This document shows positions 31,112 to 39,900 of a stretch of DNA of 64,000 nt, in pieces; the first letter of the stretch is position 1, and each line of letters begins with the position of its first letter. The DNA comes from Longilinea sp035560795 (lineage in GTDB: Bacteria > Chloroflexota > Anaerolineae > Anaerolineales > Anaerolineaceae). Below the pieces are notes generated by a model, which worked only from the letters and a program-made list of their open reading frames with translations, made no database searches and was not told the origin of the DNA. Made by a program: the position numbers and the translations under genes. The DNA is taken from contig DATMYV010000008.1 of NCBI GenBank assembly GCA_035560795.1, positions 40,686-104,685 of the forward strand, given 5' to 3'.

Positions 31112-32113
31112 TTATTCGTTGAAAAGTTCGCCCACGCTGCGGCCTTCATTGGCACGGCGGATCACTTCACCAAGCAATGGCGCAACGGATAGAATTCGCA
31201 GGCGGTCGCCAAACAACGCGCGCTTTTCGACGGAGATTGGTATCGTATCTGTTGCGATATACTCGGTCACTGGCAAAGCAGCCAACTTTTCAGCTGCATT
31301 GGCTGACAGGACCGGGTGAACAAAAATGACGTAAACGTTTCGCGCCCCATTATCCTTCACAAGATTCACAGCCTGTACGATGGAACCTCCAGTATCCACT
31401 TCGTCATCCACGATGATAGCATCGCGTTCATAGACATCGCCGATCAAAGTCAGCGCCTGGGCTTTGGCATCGTTGCCCATGCGGCGCTTTTCAATGAAGG
31501 AAAGGGGGACGTTTAGTGCGGCAGCATAATTGCGTGCTTTCTTGGCAAAACCCAGGTCGGCCGTTACCACGACAGGTAGATGCATGTGCTCCTTGATCGA
31601 CCGCAGATAATCGATGTGAATGTAAAATGCGGTCAATACATCCCCTGGAATGGAAAAGAACCCTTGAATCTGGCCAGCATGCAAATCCATCATGATATAA
31701 CGGTCCGCGCCAGCCACTTCGATCATATCCGCCACAAGCCGTGCAGTAATGGGAATGCGCGGCTGGTCCTTCTTATCCGACCGGGCATAGCAAAGGTATG
31801 GAATGACGGCCGTGATGCGCGCGGCGGAGTCGAGCCGCAGGGTCTGGATCATGATCAATAATTCCATCAAGTTGCGGTGAACCGGTGCGGAGGTAGTTTG
31901 AATGACATAACAATCCTGGCCGCGCACGCTGGAATGCAGTTTTACAAATAAATTATCGTTGGGAAAGGTCACCACTTCCCGGTCGCATAACTGGACATTT
32001 AGATAATTCGCAACGCTGTTGGCCAGGTCGGGGCATGCAGTGCCAGCATACACCTTGACATCCCCAAAATTCATACGCTCGTGTCGAAAACGAATTGTAG
32101 AGGGCATTTTCAT
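31112..32113 (-). CDS. prs: Ribose-phosphate pyrophosphokinase (PRPP synthetase)
   Basis: A 333-residue enzyme making PRPP from ribose 5-phosphate and ATP, for nucleotide, His and Trp synthesis. Motifs: N-terminal VKVYAGTACPDLANSVANYL, HRNLMELLIMIQTLRLDSA, the flexible-loop region YARSDKKDQPRIPITARLVA, DLHAGQIQGFF, and the PRPP-binding loop AIIVDDEVDTGGSI. Several positions differ from the common bacterial form (YARQDRK is YARSDKK; DDMIDT is DDEVDT), and about 15 extra residues lead the chain, so it belongs to a divergent branch; enzyme activity is still expected. It overlaps the upstream GNAT gene by 4 bp. Confidence 0.92.
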   Translation of the reverse strand: MKMPSTIRFRHERMNFGDVKVYAGTACPDLANSVANYLNVQLCDREVVTFPNDNLFVKLHSSVRGQDCYVIQTTSAPVHRNLMELLIMIQTLRLDSAARITAVIPYLCYARSDKKDQPRIPITARLVADMIEVAGADRYIMMDLHAGQIQGFFSIPGDVLTAFYIHIDYLRSIKEHMHLPVVVTADLGFAKKARNYAAALNVPLSFIEKRRMGNDAKAQALTLIGDVYERDAIIVDDEVDTGGSIVQAVNLVKDNGARNVYVIFVHPVLSANAAEKLAALPVTEYIATDTIPISVEKRALFGDRLRILSVAPLLGEVIRRANEGRSVGELFNE

Positions 32114-32667
32114 TCAACCTTTTTCGATTCAGATTCTCGATCAGACCATTCCGAACGGAGCACGCTCATCACCAACAGGTCAATATATTTTCCATCTTGA
32201 AATTCCGCCTGCCGCAAGCGGCCTTCATGAATGAAACCGGCTTTTTCATAGCAGTGGATGCCGCGCGGGTTGGTTTCGAAAACACGAAGATAGATGCGAT
32301 ATAGGTTCAGGGATCCAAATCCATAGCCAGCCATCAAACGCATGGCTTCTGTGCCATACCCTTTATTCCAGAAGCGTTTGTCGCCAATAAAAATACCGAT
32401 TTCAGCACTGCGATTTCGCCAATCCAGGTCAAACAGGCCGCAATTGCCCACCATTTGCCAGCCTTCCGGGGTGTTCACTTCAATCGCGAGTGGCTGTTCT
32501 TCCAGCGGGCGGCTTAGTACCCGCTCAAACCAGCCATCTTCCTGCGCTTGAGATAGCGGCACATTCACCAGCAAATTTCTACGCACTTCTGGATCGTTCA
32601 ACCATTCCACAAAATGCGGTAAATCCTGCCGTTCAATCGCCCTCAATCGAATATTTTGGCCGATGAT
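32110..32667 (-). CDS. GNAT-family N-acetyltransferase (RimJ/RimL-like)
   Basis: A 185-residue acetyltransferase. The start at 32667 (MIIGQNIRLRAIERQDLPHF) gives the normal domain boundary; an ATG 11 codons upstream would add a non-conserved tail. The core shows the RimJ/L-like pattern: FVEWLNDPEVRRNLL, NCGLFDLDWRNRSAEIGIFI, the acetyl-CoA pyrophosphate loop RFWNKGYGTEAMRLM, and YRIYLRVFETNPRGIHCYEK followed by AGFIHEGRLR. It would acetylate an amine, possibly a protein N-terminus or small molecule; substrate is not predictable. Its stop overlaps the prs start (ATGA), so the pair is probably co-expressed. Confidence 0.9.
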   Translation of the reverse strand: MIGQNIRLRAIERQDLPHFVEWLNDPEVRRNLLVNVPLSQAQEDGWFERVLSRPLEEQPLAIEVNTPEGWQMVGNCGLFDLDWRNRSAEIGIFIGDKRFWNKGYGTEAMRLMAGYGFGSLNLYRIYLRVFETNPRGIHCYEKAGFIHEGRLRQAEFQDGKYIDLLVMSVLRSEWSDRESESKKVE

Positions 32668-32738
32668 CATCGTTGGCGCATCCTTTGCAGAAAAAGGCAC
32701 TTCCCTGAGAGAGGCAACCTCAGGGAAGTATTCGGGTT

Positions 32739-34058
32739 TTACGGTGTCAAGCGGGTGGGACCTCGAAAGAGGAAAACGGTCTCACGGATATTGTTGAGCC
32801 CGAGCATCACCATCAACAAACGGGAGAGCCCCAGGCCAAATCCACCGTGCGGCGGGCAGCCGAAGCGGAAGAAATCCAGGTAGAACTGAATGGGCTCGAG
32901 GTGCAAACCCTTTTCAAGCGCTTGTTTGGCCAATATATCGGGGCGGTGCTCGCGCTGGGCGCCGGTAGTGATTTCAAGACCACAGGCTATCAGGTCATAG
33001 CTGCGGGTCAGACCGGGGTTATCTGGAAAGCGCATGTGGTAAAACGGGCGCACTGCAATCGGCCAGTCAGTCAAATAGACAAATTCGTGGTCGTATTTTT
33101 CCTTTACGTAAGCACCAATTTCGCGTTCGCCAGCGGGATCAATATCGCCCTTCTTATCGGGAGGTAGTTGATAGCCGCGTTGCTTGAGAATTTCAACCGC
33201 TCCAGCCATGGGGATGCGCGGGAACGGCAGCTTTGGAACAATAATCTCATGGTTGAACACTTCCTTGATCTGCTCACCAAGCGTGTCTTTGACGCGCTGA
33301 TAAACATGGTTCAACCAGCGTTCCTGCATGCTCATCACGTCTTCATGCGAATCGATCCAGGAAATTTCGGCATCCACACCGGTGAACTCGGTCATATGGC
33401 GCGAGGTAAAGGACGGATCAGCGCGGAAAACCGGGCCAATTTCAAAGGCACGCTCAAAACCGGCAGCCATGGCCATTTGTTTGTAAAACTGCGGCGACTG
33501 TGCCAGGTAAGCTTTTCGCTCAAAATAATCAACGGTGAAAAGTTCCGCGCCGCTCTCGCTGGGCGTACTGATGATTTTGGGGGTATGAATTTCAATAAAC
33601 TGATTGTTCAGCCAGTATTCCCGCATGGCCGCTTCAGCTGTCGTTTGCACCTGGAAGAGCAGCAGACTTTCCTTCCGGCGCAGATCAAGATACCGCCAAT
33701 CCTGGCGGAAATCCAGCTGCGGGAGCGTGTCGCCATATGGTTCGAATGGCATGGGCGACTCGGCCAGGTTGTTGACGTCAACCGAAGCCAATTGAATTTC
33801 CAGACCACCAAGTTTTACCACCGGGTTATCGATGACCGTGCCAACAATCGTCAAAGCGCTTTCAGTAGTTAATGTGGAAATTCGTTCAGCCAGTGCAGCG
33901 TCATTTCCTTTCCAAAACGCCACCTGGGCAGAGCCGGTGGTATCGCGCATAATTAGGAATTGCATCTTCTTCTGGTCGCGCAACACCTGCAACCAGCCTT
34001 GAATCTTGACTTCTTCTCCGATATGCTGACGAAGATCAGCGATAAATGTCCGTTCCAT
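32739..34058 (-). CDS. aspS: Aspartyl-tRNA synthetase, archaeal (AspS2) type
   Basis: A 439-residue class II synthetase. It lacks the GAD insertion and length (about 590) of the standard bacterial AspRS and matches the archaeal/eukaryotic type, which occurs in some bacteria. The N-terminal OB fold (about 1-105; GEEVKIQGWLQVLRDQKKMQ) binds the anticodon. Class II motif 1 is around FIEIHTPKIISTPSESGAEL, motif 2 contains IGPVFRADPSFTSRHMTEF and motif 3 is GGFGLGLSRLLMVMLG. Such enzymes are often non-discriminating and also make Asp-tRNA(Asn) for the GatCAB route; whether this one is cannot be told without the rest of the genome. A single-gene unit upstream of GNAT-prs. Confidence 0.92.
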   Translation of the reverse strand: MERTFIADLRQHIGEEVKIQGWLQVLRDQKKMQFLIMRDTTGSAQVAFWKGNDAALAERISTLTTESALTIVGTVIDNPVVKLGGLEIQLASVDVNNLAESPMPFEPYGDTLPQLDFRQDWRYLDLRRKESLLLFQVQTTAEAAMREYWLNNQFIEIHTPKIISTPSESGAELFTVDYFERKAYLAQSPQFYKQMAMAAGFERAFEIGPVFRADPSFTSRHMTEFTGVDAEISWIDSHEDVMSMQERWLNHVYQRVKDTLGEQIKEVFNHEIIVPKLPFPRIPMAGAVEILKQRGYQLPPDKKGDIDPAGEREIGAYVKEKYDHEFVYLTDWPIAVRPFYHMRFPDNPGLTRSYDLIACGLEITTGAQREHRPDILAKQALEKGLHLEPIQFYLDFFRFGCPPHGGFGLGLSRLLMVMLGLNNIRETVFLFRGPTRLTP

Positions 34059-34112
34059 AAGGCTTTCCTACCCTCTCCTCCAAAATGCCACCCTTTGGCG
34101 GGGTGTTATTAA

Positions 34113-35153
34113 CTAAATAAGCGGAATTTTCTCCAAATCCAATAACTGCTCGGCAGCCTGTAACGGGGACAGTGCCCGGTCTTGCAAGCGTGAGACCATG
34201 CCCTGCAATTCAGAATCGCTGACGCCTTCGCGCCAGTGTGCCACCAGTATGGCTTGCAGCAAGTGATTCAATTCATCCTGGAGGCGCTCCCGTTCGCGTT
34301 CCCGCCATTCTCCAGTTTCACGCAGGTAAGCCACATGGCGGTCAATGGCGGTCATTAATTCGTTAATGCCTCCACCCTGAGTTGCGACCGTACGAAGGAC
34401 AGGCGGAATCCAGATGTCACTATTTAGCGGTTCCAGGGTGCTCTCTTTGGGTTTATTGCCGCGTCCGCCCCTGCCGCAACTAATCGACTTCATCCGTTCG
34501 GGATGGGCCAGTTCAAGCATCGAGCGCAATGCGCGTTCAGTATTCTCGACGCCTGGCCGGTCGGCCTTGTTCACCACCAGAATATCGGCAATTTCCAAAA
34601 TTCCAGCCTTGATGGCTTGTATGTCATCGCCCAAACCGGGGGCTTCGACCACCAGCGTGGTGTGAGCAAGGCGGGCAATATCGACTTCCGATTGTCCCGC
34701 GCCAACGGTTTCAATAAGTATTTTTTCAAACCCGGCCGCATCCAAAACCTGTACCACCGCCGCAGTGCTGCGTGCCAGCCCGCCCAGTGCACCGCGCGAT
34801 GCCATCGACCTGACGAAAACACCCGTATCGCCGGCTAAATCCCGCATACGCACCCGGTCGCCCAACAATGCCCCGCCGGTAAACGGGCTGGAAGGATCGA
34901 TTGCCACGACGGCCACCTTGCAGGGCTGTGTTCCATTGGCCGGATTGCGGTAAGCGTGGGCAATCTGATTTACCAGTGACGATTTCCCGGTCCCGGGTGA
35001 ACCAGTTATGCCAATCAAGTGTGCCCGGCCGGTATGTGAAAAGAGCCTGTTAAGCGCATCGCGCCCTTCAGGCGTGTCATTTTCAACTTGAGTGATCAGC
35101 CTGGCAATTGCCAGTCGGTCACCTGCCAGCACACCTTCAACCAAATTCATCAA
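34113..35153 (-). CDS. meaB: MeaB-type GTPase, methylmalonyl-CoA mutase chaperone
   Basis: A 346-residue G3E P-loop GTPase. Walker A is ITGSPGTGKSSLVNQIA, the switch/Mg region is VAIDPSSPFTGGALLGDRVR with SMASRGALGGLA, Walker B lies in FEKILIETVGAGQSEVDIA and the base-recognition motif is VVNKADRPG. These are the signature elements of MeaB/ArgK. MeaB loads and protects the B12 cofactor of methylmalonyl-CoA mutase, releasing inactive cob(II)alamin. The protein follows the mutase B12-binding subunit by 10 bp, which supports that role over the old ArgK transport label. The catalytic mutase subunit is not in this window. Confidence 0.95.
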   Translation of the reverse strand: MMNLVEGVLAGDRLAIARLITQVENDTPEGRDALNRLFSHTGRAHLIGITGSPGTGKSSLVNQIAHAYRNPANGTQPCKVAVVAIDPSSPFTGGALLGDRVRMRDLAGDTGVFVRSMASRGALGGLARSTAAVVQVLDAAGFEKILIETVGAGQSEVDIARLAHTTLVVEAPGLGDDIQAIKAGILEIADILVVNKADRPGVENTERALRSMLELAHPERMKSISCGRGGRGNKPKESTLEPLNSDIWIPPVLRTVATQGGGINELMTAIDRHVAYLRETGEWRERERERLQDELNHLLQAILVAHWREGVSDSELQGMVSRLQDRALSPLQAAEQLLDLEKIPLI

Positions 35154-35163
35154 GACCGCCTGA

Positions 35164-35574
35164 TCAGGCCACAGGTTCGCCCAGCACAGCAGCGCGAATA
35201 TCGGAAATATATTTACTGCTCGGTGTGCCGGGACCGTATATGGCCATCACCCCCATATTCATCAGCGGTTTTACATCGGTCTCAGGAACGATACCGCCCA
35301 CAAAAAAGCAGACATCGCCCTGGCCGTTGGCGCGCATCAGTTCCAAAACCCGCGGGACCAAAGCCATGTGCGCTCCTGAAAGGATTGAAAGTCCAACTGC
35401 ATCGACATCTTCATGTAGCGCTGCCTCAGCAATCATCTCAGGCGTTTGGCGCAGGCCGGTGTAAATCACTTCCATGCCCGCATCGCGTAATGCACGCGCA
35501 ACCACTTTAGCGCCGCGGTCATGTCCATCCAGCCCAGGTTTGGCAACTAAAACGCGGATTTTTCGTTCAGCCAT
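35164..35574 (-). CDS. Methylmalonyl-CoA mutase, B12-binding (C-terminal) subunit
   Basis: A 136-residue cobalamin-binding protein corresponding to the C-terminal domain of methylmalonyl-CoA mutase. The start at 35574 ([14 protein letters not shown]) is six bases after GGAG. It has the B12 lower-ligand motif DxHxxG in [14 protein letters not shown], then the conserved [25 protein letters not shown] and [11 protein letters not shown]. In many anaerobes and archaea the mutase is split into a large catalytic chain and this small chain. It begins a two-gene operon with meaB. With the decarboxylase pump at 60-64 kb it indicates interconversion of succinyl-CoA and propionyl-CoA. Confidence 0.94.
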   Translation of the reverse strand: MAERKIRVLVAKPGLDGHDRGAKVVARALRDAGMEVIYTGLRQTPEMIAEAALHEDVDAVGLSILSGAHMALVPRVLELMRANGQGDVCFFVGGIVPETDVKPLMNMGVMAIYGPGTPSSKYISDIRAAVLGEPVA

Positions 35575-35863
35575 CATCATCTCCATTCAGGTTTGAGATC
35601 ATTTTTCATTATACCGCGCATTGGGGTTCCCTCCGATTAAGCAATTCGTCACTATGTCAGCAGGCAAATGACGCGAATGTTTAAAATTTTTCACCTTACA
35701 ATTCTGTAAGGCAATTGGTTAACCCGCGGCAATTGGAACACTTTTTGCGTGAATTCTGCATAATTCAGCGGTTTTTCGCATTTAAAACCTTTGGAAGGCT
35801 CGGAATCAGACACAATGCTCCAATGAACCGAACCGATTCGTGAAAAGTGGATCAAACTACATG
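35575..35863. other. Intergenic region with short palindrome
   Basis: This gap is AT-rich and holds no credible gene. It contains a 7-bp inverted repeat, CCTTACA-ATTC-TGTAAGG (35694-35711), which could be an operator or a weak hairpin. Nothing else is recognised before the promoter of the following gene. Confidence 0.4.
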
Positions 35864-35891
35864 TTGTCTTTCGTGAAAACATGCGTATAAT
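35864..35891 (+). promoter_or_regulatory. Sigma-70 promoter, apparently producing a leaderless mRNA
   Basis: TTGTCT (35864-35869) and TATAAT (35886-35891) with a 16-bp spacer predict a transcript start at about 35898-35899, which is the A of the ATG of the secreted protein gene. No Shine-Dalgarno is present. Confidence 0.6.
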
Positions 35892-35898
35892 AATTCCT

Positions 35899-36846
35899 AT
35901 GAAGGGGAGAAATCTATTAATATCTTTGGTATTAGCGTTGTTTCTGTTGCCAGGGTTTACCGGCATCAGCCACGCACAACCTGAAGAGGAATTATTCTTT
36001 CAGGAAACGGGTCATACGGTCCGTGGAGAATTCTTGAAGTTCTTCCTCAGCGCCGATGATCCGCTGCTTCTTTTTGGTTATCCAATAACCGACGAATTTG
36101 AGCATCCCATCACGCACATACGCGTGCAATATTTCCAAAAAGTCCGTTTGGATCTTGTTCGGGGTGGTTCCGGAGAACAGGTACAACTTGCCTTATTAGG
36201 CGAGGATTTGAAGGACGACCAGGCGCCGCGTGCAGATTTTCCCAACGACGGTCCGGCTTGCCGGACGATTAACGGCTATCCTGTCTGCTATGCCTTTCTT
36301 CAATTCTATGACGGCAACAATGGCGCTCGCTACCTGGGCGAACCCATTTCAGAAGCACTGCTTTACCAGGGACGCATCATTCAGAATTTCGAGTATTCGC
36401 GGTTGGAATGGCGGCCTGAAAAACCATCCGGCCAGCGCGTCGGCGTCGCTGACCTGGGGCGGATCCATTACGACCGTACGCTTGGAGATAGCAGCCGCCT
36501 GCTGCCCAACCAGAATGCCAACATCGCCAGCCAGCTGACGCAACCCTCTGCCTATGCTTTTGTTGCGCGCCCGTTGCTGCCAGCGAACAGCCAACAGACC
36601 ATTTCGATAATCGTGTTGGACAAATCGCTCAAACCCGTCTCGGGAGCCATGGTAAAGGTTGAAATCTTCTGGCCGGATGGCACGACTGGCATTTACCGGC
36701 CATCCGACACAAATGCCGACGGCATCAGCCAGATGGAAATCAACAGCGGCAGTTTTGATGCCAATCAAATCGTACGGATTTTAATCACCACCAGTTATCA
36801 TGGAGAAGTCGCGGAAGCCTCAACCTGGTTCCGTTTATGGTGGTAG
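35899..36846 (+). CDS. Secreted protein of Chloroflexota type, unknown function
   Basis: A 315-residue protein. The start at 35899 gives a clear signal peptide, MKGRNLLISLVLALFLLPGF with cleavage likely after SHA-QP; the ATG six codons earlier overlaps the -10 element. The mature part has an ETGHTVRGEFLKFFL module, then LLLFGYPITDEFEHPI, and a second similar module with LGEPISEALLYQG; this ETGH...FGYPI pattern recurs in many secreted Chloroflexota proteins, sometimes attached to peptidases, but has no known function. The C-terminal third (LDKSLKPVSGAMVKVEIFWP and later strands) looks like an Ig- or CarboxypepD-like beta domain. Likely extracytoplasmic, binding or structural. Confidence 0.75.
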   Translation: MKGRNLLISLVLALFLLPGFTGISHAQPEEELFFQETGHTVRGEFLKFFLSADDPLLLFGYPITDEFEHPITHIRVQYFQKVRLDLVRGGSGEQVQLALLGEDLKDDQAPRADFPNDGPACRTINGYPVCYAFLQFYDGNNGARYLGEPISEALLYQGRIIQNFEYSRLEWRPEKPSGQRVGVADLGRIHYDRTLGDSSRLLPNQNANIASQLTQPSAYAFVARPLLPANSQQTISIIVLDKSLKPVSGAMVKVEIFWPDGTTGIYRPSDTNADGISQMEINSGSFDANQIVRILITTSYHGEVAEASTWFRLWW

Positions 36847-36880
36847 AAACACACCAATCAATTATTATCAAGACCTCAAA

Positions 36881-36922
36881 CACGGCGCCGGTTCTTAAAA
36901 CATCATTGGCGCCGTGATCTTT
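36881..36922 (+). terminator. Terminator after secreted protein gene
   Basis: CACGGCGCC (36881-36889) pairs with GGCGCCGTG (36908-36916), followed by ATCTTTT. The stem is strong although the loop is 18 nt. Confidence 0.7.
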
Positions 36923-36986
36923 TAAGGGTTCTCATCGAGCCAGACCGGCCACACGTGCTATAATTTGGCAGCATCGGCCATCGATT

Positions 36987-39900
36987 ATGTCATTTGTCCA
37001 TCTCCATGTCCACACTGAATATTCCCTCCTCGACGGTTTTAGCAACGTTAAGAAGCTGGTCAAACGCGCCAAGGAAATGGAGATGCCCGCCGTCGCGATC
37101 ACCGATCACGGCACCATGTTCGGGGTGGTCGATTTTTTCAATGCAGCCACAGCCGCAGGAATCAAGCCCATCATTGGATTGGAATCGTATTTGGCGCCGC
37201 GCCAGATGGGCGAACGCGACCCCAAACTGGATAAGCACGCCTACCATATGCTGTTGCTGGCTGAAAACGAAATTGGCTATCAGAACTTGCTTCAAATTGC
37301 CAGCGCTGCCCAGCTGGAAGGTTTTTATTACAATCCCCGCATCGACAAAGATTATCTGGCCGCCCATTCAGATGGTCTGATTGCCACCTCCGGGTGCATG
37401 GCTGCTGAAATTCCCCGGCTGATCATCGAACGTGGCGAAACCGCCGCCGCTGAAAAGCTGGACTGGTATTATTCAGTTTTTGGGCCCGACCGTTTCTTTT
37501 TAGAATTACAGCAGCACAATATCAAGGAATTGGCCACAATCAACCAGGCGTTATTGCGCCTGGGAAAACGCTACAATGCCCACTTCGTGGCCACCAATGA
37601 TGCGCACTATATCAATCCGGAAGATGCGCGCTTGCAGGATATCTTGCTGGCCATTCAAACTGGTTCACTGCTCAGCGATCCGAACCGCTTCCGTATGAGC
37701 GATAACACTTATTATTTACGCTCTCCAGAAGAAATGCACACGCTTTTCAGTGAAGTGCCTGAATCACTTTCCAACACGCTCCTCATTGCTGACCGCTGTA
37801 ATGTCGATCTTACGCCCAGGGGATACCACCTGCCGATCATGGATGTGCCGGGAGGCTTTACAACAGAAACCTACCTGCGCAAGCTGTGCGAAGAAGGTTT
37901 GCACCGTCATTACGGCGACCACGCCGAAGACCCAAAAGTGCGTGAGAGGCTGGAATATGAACTTTCAGTCATTCACAGTATGGGTTTCGATGCTTATTTC
38001 CTGATTGTTTGGGATCTTTGCCGCCATTCTCGCGAATCCGGCATCTGGTACAACGTGCGGGGGTCCGGGGCCGGATCAATTGTCGCATACACGCTCGATA
38101 TAACCGCCCTCGAACCCCTCCAACATGGTCTGATCTTCGAACGCTTCCTCAATCCAGGCCGGATTTCCATGCCAGATATCGACCTTGATTTTCAAGATGA
38201 CCGCCGTTCCGAGGTGATGTCGTATTGCGCTCAAAAATACGGGGTCGATAAAGTTGCCCAGATCATCACCTTTGGCACAATGGGTGCAAAAGGCGCCATC
38301 CGCGATGTCGGCCGTGTCATGGACATACCGCTAAGCGAAGTGGATCGTGTTACCAAGCTTATTTCCACCGCCCCAAATAAGACGATTTCCATTCAGGAAG
38401 CCCTTGAGACTCTACCCGAATTTAAACAGGCTTATGACAGTGCCGAATACCTGAAGGATTTGATCGATACCGCCAGCGGCATGGAAGGCTGCATTCGAAA
38501 TGCCGGTACGCATGCCGCCGGCGTGGTTATCACCGACAGACCAATCGTCGATTATGCCCCCCTGCACCGCCCCACCAGCGGCTCCGAAGACAGTCCCATC
38601 AAAACGGTGGTGCAGTTTGAGATGTCAATTGTTGAAAACCAGGGCTTACTCAAGGTCGATTTCCTTGGGTTGGTGACCCTGACAGTCATGCAGCGGGCCT
38701 GCGCCTTGATCCGCCAACGGCATCAAATTGACTTTAATTTGAACAACATTCCCATCGATGATCCCGCCACATTTGAATTGATCGGACATGGACACACCGC
38801 CGGCGTCTTCCAGCTGGAAGGCACGGGGATGACCCGCTATATCACTCAAATGAAACCGCGCAATCTGGATAACGTGATTGCCATGGTTGCGCTTTACCGC
38901 CCGGGTCCATTGGAATTTATCCCATCCTACATCAAACGCATGCACGGCGAGGAACCCGTTTCTTTCAGCCATCCTCTGCTCGAACCGATTTTCCAGGAAA
39001 CCTTTGGCATACCGATTTATCAGGAACAGATCATGCGGGCGGCTGTCGATCTGGCTGGATACACGCTCTCCGAAGCAGATGAACTCCGGAAAGCGATTTC
39101 AAAAAAGCAGAAAGAGAAACTGGAATTGCACCGCGACAAATTCATCAAAGGCGCGGTTGCAAATGGCATCTCGAAAGAAACGGGAGAAATCATCTTTACT
39201 GATTGGGAAGAGTTTGCCCGGTACGGCTTTAATAAATCGCATGCGGCCGACTATGGCGTTATAGCCGTGCAAACCGCATACCTGAAAGCGCATTACCCCG
39301 AGGAATTTATGACTGCCTTGCTGTCAGCCTCTAAGAATGAGACTGCAAAGGTTGCGTTCTATATTGGCGATTGCCGCTCGATGGGCATTGAAGTGCTGGC
39401 TCCTGACGTCAATTTCAGCCGGTGGGACTTCGAGATTGAAGACCGTCCAGAAAAAAGGCCGGCCATCCGTTTTGGCCTGGGCGCAATCAAGAATGTTGGC
39501 CAGGGTGCAGTAGATTTGATCCTGCAGACATGCAAACAAAGTGGTCCGTTCAAGGATATAAACGATTTTGCCCGCCGGGTGGACATGCGCGCAGTTGGAA
39601 AACGTGCATTGGAATGCCTGGTCAGGGTGGGCGCCATGGATAGCTTTGGCCAACGGCGTCCATTGCTTGAAGCACTTGACAGGATTATTTCGGTCAGTTC
39701 CAGCCATTTCCGGGCCATTGAATGCGGGCAACTCAGTTTCTTTGGGTCGATTGGCGGTATCGAAGAAGAAATCATCCTGCCAGCGGCAGACGCGCCCGAC
39801 CGCCGCGAACAATTGGAATGGGAACGGGAGTTGATCGGCCTTTACGTATCCGATCACCCCATGACCCCTTACATGTCTGCGTTGCGCAACAAAATTACTC

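Noticed and set aside
34113..35153. Arginine/ornithine transport kinase (ArgK)
   Set aside because: The gene is directly linked to a methylmalonyl-CoA mutase subunit, which fits MeaB; the transport label is a historical annotation.
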